64,000 bases of DNA from Nonomuraea cypriaca. GTDB taxonomy: Bacteria; Actinomycetota; Actinomycetes; Streptosporangiales; Streptosporangiaceae. Shown here piece by piece: positions 59,646 to 64,000 of this stretch (the stretch's first letter is position 1; every line of letters starts with the position of its first letter). The notes beneath the pieces were generated by a model, which saw only the letters and a program-made list of their open reading frames with translations, searched no databases and was not told the origin of the DNA. The stretch covers positions 117,917-181,916 of the forward strand of contig NZ_JADOGI010000001.1 of NCBI RefSeq assembly GCF_015645445.1, given 5' to 3'. Position numbers and translations under genes: made by a program.

Positions 59646-61221
59646 CGCCGCGAGCGCCGGGGGAAAGGGGCGCGGGGTGGTTCAGCACCTCGGCGATCCA
59701 GTCCAGCCCTTCGGTGAGGTATCCCCGGATCATCCACCACGGCCAGAGAGCGCGGACCATCTCACTTAGCCGGTCCAGTTCACTGCTGTCCAGCAGTCGG
59801 TGCCATGCCGTGTGCAGGTTGTCGTGCTCGGCCTCCAGCTGCTCGAATACCTCGGTCTGGGCTTTCGCCGGCGCCCAGACTCGGGTGCCGGCGGCTGCCG
59901 CCAGCCGTTGGTAGAAATCCGCGTGCTGGTCACGCATGAGGTCCTGTTCGCCGCTGCCGGTCAGCTGGTCCATGGCATATGCGCGAACGGTTTCCAGCAT
60001 GCCGAAACGGGGATCGGCGCCGCCCCGCCGCGGTACGACAAGGCTGCTTTCGACCAGGTGACCGTGCCGTTCGAGGACGGTCCGCACCTCTTGTTCGCGG
60101 ACCTCCGCTACAGCCTCCAGAGTCCAGCCACCGGAGAAGACCGCGAGCCCGCGCAACATCGCCTGTTCATCGAGGCCAAGCAAGCCGTAGCTCCATCCGA
60201 TGGTCTGCTGGATCGTACGCTGTCGCTCGGGCAGATCCCTCGGACCGCTGCCAAGGATCCGCAGTCCTGGATCCAGCCGTGCCAGCAGGGCCCAGGGCGG
60301 AAGCACACGCGTACGGGCCGCCGCTAACTCGATCGCCAGCGGCATATGTTCGAGCCGAAGGCAGATCTGGCCGATGGCGGCGGTGTCGTCCTCGGCCGGT
60401 TCGACCGCGGCCTGGCGCATCCGTTCGATGAAGAGCTCGCTCGCCGCATCCGAGGTCAACGGGCCGACCGGAAACACCTGCTCGTCGCGGACCCGCAACG
60501 GCCCACGACTGGTGGCCAGCACCCTCAACCGCGGCGCGGACGAGAGCTGCTCGGCGATCAACACCGCCGCGTCGGGAAGATGTTCAAGATTATCGACCAC
60601 CAGCAACATGTGGCGTCCGCGAAGGAAATCTCGCAAGATCCCAGCCAGCGGCTGAGCACCGAGCTCACGCAGACCGAGGTTTTCGGCGATGGTGGGCATC
60701 ACCAAATTCGGGTCCTGCACCGACGCGAGCGGCACGAACACCAGGCCGTCGCGGAAACCAGTCAGCAGTTCGTGTGCGACCGCCAGCGCGAGCCGCGTCT
60801 TGCCGACTCCTCCCGGCCCCGTCAAGGTCAACAACCGGGCCGACGGTGACCGGAGCCGGCTGACAACATCGATGATCTCGGCCTCTCGGCCAACCATGCT
60901 GGACGGCATAGCCGGCAACCGCGGCGTCGCTCCGCGCGGACGCAGAGTGGCTTCCAACTCGGCCCGTTCGTCCCCGCCCAGTCCGAGTGCCGCAACAAGC
61001 GCCCCCACTGTGTGCGGATACGGGTGCTGGCGCGCACCACGCTCCAGCGAGCTCACCGCGTTGGCGCTGAGCCCGGCCCGCTCGGCAAGCTGTTCCTGCG
61101 TCAAGCCGCCGCGTACGCGCAGCTGGCGGAGCTTCGCACCGAACGACCCGTCGCCGCCTCGCACACTTGCCAGTGTGTGATCACTGTCCAGTCTGCCACC
61201 CGTCTCCTGCTCGATGCTCAT
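59362..61221 (-). CDS. XRE-HTH/NB-ARC transcriptional regulator truncated by an insertion
   Basis: The product starts with an XRE-type HTH (about 25-80: FGAKLRQLRVRGGLTQEQLA, NAVSSLERGARQHPYP). An NB-ARC/STAND ATPase follows: Walker A GPGGVGKTRLALAVAHEL, Walker B MLLVVDNLEHL, TSRGPLRVRDEQVFPV and the LRLEHMPLAIELAAAR winged-helix region. TPR-like repeats begin with FEQLEAEHDNLHTAWHRLLD. After LDWIAEVLNHPAPLSP the frame enters antisense of the transposase remnant and stops at 59362, so most of the TPR sensor is lost. Intact relatives are 750-950 residues. ATG 61221 follows AAGGATGGG; another start lies at 61254. A truncated, possibly deregulated protein could still bind DNA. Confidence 0.75.
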   Translation of the reverse strand: MSIEQETGGRLDSDHTLASVRGGDGSFGAKLRQLRVRGGLTQEQLAERAGLSANAVSSLERGARQHPYPHTVGALVAALGLGGDERAELEATLRPRGATPRLPAMPSSMVGREAEIIDVVSRLRSPSARLLTLTGPGGVGKTRLALAVAHELLTGFRDGLVFVPLASVQDPNLVMPTIAENLGLRELGAQPLAGILRDFLRGRHMLLVVDNLEHLPDAAVLIAEQLSSAPRLRVLATSRGPLRVRDEQVFPVGPLTSDAASELFIERMRQAAVEPAEDDTAAIGQICLRLEHMPLAIELAAARTRVLPPWALLARLDPGLRILGSGPRDLPERQRTIQQTIGWSYGLLGLDEQAMLRGLAVFSGGWTLEAVAEVREQEVRTVLERHGHLVESSLVVPRRGGADPRFGMLETVRAYAMDQLTGSGEQDLMRDQHADFYQRLAAAAGTRVWAPAKAQTEVFEQLEAEHDNLHTAWHRLLDSSELDRLSEMVRALWPWWMIRGYLTEGLDWIAEVLNHPAPLSPGARGGDLSLEDASAGSGLPVTAALAMLALLGLGGLPQRQPLDQFRQFRAAHPGQRRLSEKRQPVRSRRDGVAVQEVTKRTGAGEAQHGGFDLEFAGGQ

Positions 61222-61290
61222 CCCATCCTTAGCCACCACTACGACTGACGACAACCGGGCCGACCCGACGACCAGAAGGACGCCACCGCG

Positions 61291-61702
61291 ATGAGCAATT
61301 CCGATATCGAAACAGTCCGGCGCATCTACGACGCCTTCGCGAGGCGCGACCTGGACGCCATCCGTGCCGCCATTGCCGCGGACGCGGTGATCGAGCAGTC
61401 ATCCGTGCTGCCCTGGGGCGGCCGGCATATCGGCCCAGATGGGTTGGCGGCATTCCTGGGCACGCTGCTCAGCCATGTCGACCCAACGCTGGAGGTCGAC
61501 CAGATCTTCGACGCAGGCGACGCCATCATCCAGGCTCGGCCACACACATGGTCGAGTTCTCGCGCACGGCAACCAATACCGGGCCACAGAGCTACACACC
61601 TGGCAGCTCAAGGACGGGGAAGTGACGTCCTTCCGAGTCTGGATCGACGTGCCGGCGATGCAGGCCGCCCTCGCCGGCACGACTGCCGGAAACGGAAACT
61701 GA
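61291..61702 (+). pseudogene. SnoaL-like (NTF2-fold) protein with one frameshift
   Basis: The N-terminal 80 codons read IETVRRIYDAFARRDLDAIR, VLPWGGRHIGPDGLAAFLGT, typical of SnoaL-like ketosteroid-isomerase-related proteins. At about 61535 the frame breaks; shifting by one base gives GHTHGRVLAHGNQYRATELH, TWQLKDGEVTSFRVWIDVPA and a stop at 61700-61702, completing a normal protein of about 136 residues. One extra G in CAGGCTCGG would explain it. Either a fresh mutation or a sequencing error. Divergent from the NB-ARC regulator, which may once have controlled it. Confidence 0.7.
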
Positions 61703-61812
61703 TCGCGTCACGCACGATCCAGTCCCGCATCGACAACAATTCCATCAGAACGGCCTTGTAATGAAAGCAGTGACGTTTTACCTTGCTTGTGGGCCGTCGA
61801 CGGGAGGACGAG

Positions 61813-62499
61813 ATGGGATCCATTGCGGCGCAGGCGGACACGCGGATGATGGGCATCGTGCACGGGGCGCTGCGCCGGGATCTGGACCGCACCCGTGCGG
61901 TACTGGCCGGGACGCCGTATCCGCAGGGCCGGCAGCGTCGCGCGCTGGGCGGGCACGTGGTGTGGATGATGGAGTTCCTGCACGCCCACCACAGCGGTGA
62001 GGATGAGGGTCTGTGGCCGCTGGTGCGCGCACGCAACCCGGCCGCCGGGCCGCTGCTCGATTCGCTGGACGCCGATCACCGCCGGATCGCCCCGGCGAGC
62101 GAGACGTTGACGGCCGCCGCCCGGCACTACGCGGCCACCACCACCGACCAGACACGCCTCGACCTCCTCGCCGCCCTGGAGGCGCTGGCGGACGTGCTCG
62201 TGCCGCACCTCGAACGCGAGGTCGAAGAGGCCATGCCGGTCGTGTCGGTGAGCATCACCGACGCCGAGTGGCGCGCCTGGGACCAGGCCTACAACGTCAA
62301 GCCGAAGTCGCTTTCCCGGCTCGGCATGGAGGGGCACTGGCTGCTGGACGGCATCGACCCCGAGAGTTACCAGCTCGTGGTGCATCAAGTCCCGCCGCTG
62401 CCCCGGTTCATTCTGCTGCGCGGCTTCGCCCGGACCTACCGGCGCCGGGCCGCCGCCCGCTGGCAACCGGAGATCCCGGCCACCGGCGCTCGGGTATGA
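61813..62499 (+). CDS. hemerythrin-like (HHE) domain protein
   Basis: The 228-residue protein has the four-helix HHE bundle with His/Glu ligands for a di-iron centre: MMGIVHGALRRDLDR, HAHHSGEDEGLWPLV, LDADHRRIAPASE, and LVPHLEREVEEAMP. A C-terminal extension of about 75 residues (LSRLGMEGHWLLDG, PRFILLRGFARTYRRR) is common in actinobacterial members. Likely senses or scavenges O2, NO or iron. ATG 61813 with GGGAGG six bases upstream. It overlaps the TetR gene by four bases. Confidence 0.88.
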   Translation: MGSIAAQADTRMMGIVHGALRRDLDRTRAVLAGTPYPQGRQRRALGGHVVWMMEFLHAHHSGEDEGLWPLVRARNPAAGPLLDSLDADHRRIAPASETLTAAARHYAATTTDQTRLDLLAALEALADVLVPHLEREVEEAMPVVSVSITDAEWRAWDQAYNVKPKSLSRLGMEGHWLLDGIDPESYQLVVHQVPPLPRFILLRGFARTYRRRAAARWQPEIPATGARV

Positions 62500-63125
62500 C
62501 GACGGACCAGCCGCGGGCGCGACGTGCGTACCGGTCGCCACGACGTGAGCAGCAGGCCGCGGAAACACGGGCGGCGGTGCTCGCCGCCGCCGACCGGCTG
62601 TTCGCGGAACGCGGCTGGGCGGGCACCGGGATGCGGGAGGTCGCCCGCGCGGCGGGGGTGTCGGTGGAGACGGTGTATGCCAGCTTTCACTCCAAAACCG
62701 GGCTGCTCATGGCGGCGATCGACGTCGCCGTGGTCGGCGACGACGAACCCGTGCCGCTCAACCAACGGCCCGAGTTCGCCGCGCTCACCTCCGGGACCCG
62801 GCCCGAGCGCATCGCGGCCGCCGCCCGGCTGGGCACCATCATTCATCAGCGCACCGCAGGGGTGTATCTCGCGCTCCGGGAGGCAGCGGCCTCCGACGCG
62901 GACCTGGCCCGGCACTTGCAGGTCACGCAGGATCGGCGGCGCATCACCATCGCGGAGATCATGTCCAGCATCGCCGGCCGGGCGGTGACCCCCCAGGAAC
63001 GCGACGGGCTGACGGCGATCGCCTCCGTCGAGGTCTTCCACCTGCTCACCGAACTGTCCGGCTGGACGCCGCAGCAGTACGAAACATGGCTGGCAGAGGT
63101 CATCGACCGGCTCCTCGACCCCTGA
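62496..63125 (+). CDS. TetR-family transcriptional regulator
   Basis: A 209-residue TetR protein: HTH at about 18-65 (TRAAVLAAADRLFAERGWAG, MREVARAAGVSVETVYASFH, KTGLLMAAIDVAV) and a helical ligand domain. ATG overlaps the hemerythrin stop, so the two are co-translated and the regulator probably controls its own operon, possibly together with the SRPBCC gene downstream. Ligand unknown. Confidence 0.92.
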   Translation: MTTDQPRARRAYRSPRREQQAAETRAAVLAAADRLFAERGWAGTGMREVARAAGVSVETVYASFHSKTGLLMAAIDVAVVGDDEPVPLNQRPEFAALTSGTRPERIAAAARLGTIIHQRTAGVYLALREAAASDADLARHLQVTQDRRRITIAEIMSSIAGRAVTPQERDGLTAIASVEVFHLLTELSGWTPQQYETWLAEVIDRLLDP

Positions 63126-63168
63126 CGGGACCGGCACCGGTGTGCCCCACCCAGGAAGGAAACCTCCC

Positions 63169-63219
63169 ATGCACCCTCCACCCAAGGCCGAGCCCATCCC
63201 CGGCCGCAGGACGTGGTAG
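63169..63219 (+). CDS. 16-codon leader ORF before the SRPBCC gene
   Basis: An ATG at 63169, preceded by GGAAGGAAACCTCCC, opens MHPPPKAEPIPGRRTW and stops at 63219, seven bases inside the next frame. The proline-rich peptide with a strong ribosome site could pause or couple translation. It may also be a chance ORF. Confidence 0.35.
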   Translation: MHPPPKAEPIPGRRTW

Positions 63220-63719
63220 CCGTGGCCCGCCCCTACCACGACTGCGTCCAGATCCACATCCGCGCCGAACCGCGCACCGTCTGGAATCTGATCGCCGACG
63301 TCACCCGCATGGGCGAATGGAGCCCGGTGTGCCGACGCTGCGCATGGATAGCCCCGGCCACCGGCCCGGCGGTCGGGGCCCGGTTCGTCGGTCACAACCG
63401 CATGGCCGGCCTGCGCTGGTCACGCGAATGCGAGGTTGTGGTCTGCGAGCCCGGGACCGAGTTCGCCTTCCTCACCCATGTGCGCGGCCGCCCGTCGACG
63501 CTGTGGCGTTACCTGCTCGCTTCCGGCGACGCCGGAGGCACCCAGGTGATCGAGCAGTACACCGTATCGCCGACCTCCGCCTCCCCCCGATGGGCCGAGG
63601 CCCTCCAGAGCATCCCCGCAGCGCGCAGGCGCACACGGGCCGCCACCCGCGCCGGCATGATCCAAACCCTCCAGCGGATCAAGACCACCGCCGAAGCGGC
63701 CTCACTCGTCCGGCCATGA
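63213..63719 (+). CDS. SRPBCC (START/Bet v1-like) family protein
   Basis: The 168-residue protein has the helix-grip pattern of polyketide-cyclase/SRPBCC proteins: IHIRAEPRTVWNLIADVTRM, GEWSPVCRRCAWI, VGARFVGHNRMAGLRWSREC, EFAFLTHVRGRPSTLWRYLL. Such proteins bind small hydrophobic ligands; in actinomycetes many are stand-alone detoxification or polyketide-related proteins. GTG at 63213 overlaps the leader ORF; GTG at 63222 is an alternative. It lies 87 bp after the TetR gene on the same strand. Confidence 0.85.
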   Translation: MVAVARPYHDCVQIHIRAEPRTVWNLIADVTRMGEWSPVCRRCAWIAPATGPAVGARFVGHNRMAGLRWSRECEVVVCEPGTEFAFLTHVRGRPSTLWRYLLASGDAGGTQVIEQYTVSPTSASPRWAEALQSIPAARRRTRAATRAGMIQTLQRIKTTAEAASLVRP

Positions 63720-63930
63720 CACCACCGTCGTCATCACTCGAAACCAAGAAAGACAGCCCAGAAATCCCATCTCCGCGCAGGTGCGGGCCATGCGGGGACC
63801 TACGTCGTCACCTTCGGGCGCTGCCAGCAATAACAAGGGGAAATCAGAGCGCTTGGCTCACTGCGGCAGAGCGACTTCCTACGAAGAGCGCACGGCATTT
63901 CCGCAACGGGAAAAGGATGGTGTCGTAACA
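63720..63930. other. intergenic region before the edge lipoprotein
   Basis: No gene recognised in 211 bp. It is less GC-rich than the surroundings (AT-rich words near 63745 and 63825) and should carry the promoter of the lipoprotein gene at 63931. Confidence 0.35.
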
Positions 63931-64000
63931 ATGCGTCTTTCCATGAGCAGAGTTCTGGTGGTCGCCATCGCCGGGTTATGCCTGGTCGGGTGTGGATCAC
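63931..64000 (+). CDS. lipoprotein gene, cut by the window edge
   Basis: ATG 63931 opens MRLSMSRVLVVAIAGLCLVG followed by Cys-Gly-Ser: a signal peptide with lipobox LVGC. Only the first 23 codons are inside the window. A second ATG at 63943 is an alternative start. The function cannot be told. Confidence 0.7.
   Translation, partial: MRLSMSRVLVVAIAGLCLVGCGS

Overview
The window is very GC-rich, with strong G/C bias at third codon positions, frequent GTG starts, GTGA/ATGA stop-start overlaps, Tat and lipobox export signals, RpiR, GntR, LacI, TetR and AraC regulators, an F420/LLM-type oxidoreductase remnant and an IdeR/DmdR-like iron box. This points to a soil actinomycete with a large genome (Streptomyces, Nonomuraea, Actinomadura or Pseudonocardiales type). 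I see no rRNA, tRNA, CRISPR array or plasmid/phage replication gene. Four kinds of transposase remnant and many broken genes mark it as an accessory, rearranging part of a chromosome.

Layout. 0-2 kb: a membrane protein and a family-3 solute-binding lipoprotein. 2-6 kb: a decayed stretch with an Rhs-core scrap, a large Thr/Ser/Pro-rich single-pass protein, and an IS481 transposase remnant. 5.9-7.3 kb: an internally deleted APH-kinase/class-III aminotransferase fusion. 7.4-37.5 kb: the centrepiece, a catabolic and import island with mirror symmetry. The left arm (leftward) is RpiR // SBP-OppB-OppC-OppD-OppF, dehydrogenase of the isocitrate/isopropylmalate family, aldehyde dehydrogenase, cupin-monooxygenase fusion, alpha/beta hydrolase, serine hydrolase copy 1. 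The right arm (rightward) is RpiR // C45 acyltransferase, SBP-OppB-OppC-OppD-OppF, LDH2-type dehydrogenase, a fused monooxygenase/aldehyde-dehydrogenase scar, serine hydrolase copy 2. Between the arms lie an aconitase, a small lipoprotein, two paralogous GntR/FCD regulators, an SGNH hydrolase, and remnants of ornithine aminotransferase, an LLM oxidoreductase and an IS256-type transposase. I infer uptake of small peptides or N-acylated amino compounds, cytoplasmic deacylation or hydrolysis, and oxidation of the carbon skeleton. The substrate is not determined; hints towards omega-amino, hydroxylysine-like or ornithine-like substrates come from the broken aminotransferases.

37.8-43.6 kb: a secreted protein of unknown role, IS3 and dienelactone-hydrolase scraps, a Tat-exported PhoD-like phosphodiesterase/phosphatase, a RidA protein, and a PPOX flavoprotein behind an iron box. 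43.6-56.2 kb: a plant-cell-wall sugar locus. A leftward operon encodes a CUT2 ABC importer (lipoprotein, permease, single-domain ATPase), a GH99-like protein, an L-rhamnose-isomerase-type enzyme and a frameshifted small protein. It faces a LacI regulator, a miniature deletion relic, a secreted DUF5060/DUF4038 (apiosidase-like) protein and a 1,144-residue Tat-exported GH2 enzyme. Four LacI-type boxes tie the locus together.

56.2-64 kb: an aquaporin scrap, a divergent PhyH dioxygenase/AraC pair, a hypothetical protein, a transposase-like remnant that truncates an XRE/NB-ARC regulator, a frameshifted SnoaL-like protein, a hemerythrin-TetR pair, an SRPBCC protein, and the start of a lipoprotein cut by the window edge.

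The most distinctive features are the mirror-image island with near-identical, mosaic serine-hydrolase genes at its two outer ends, and several genes that have lost their middle but kept both ends.
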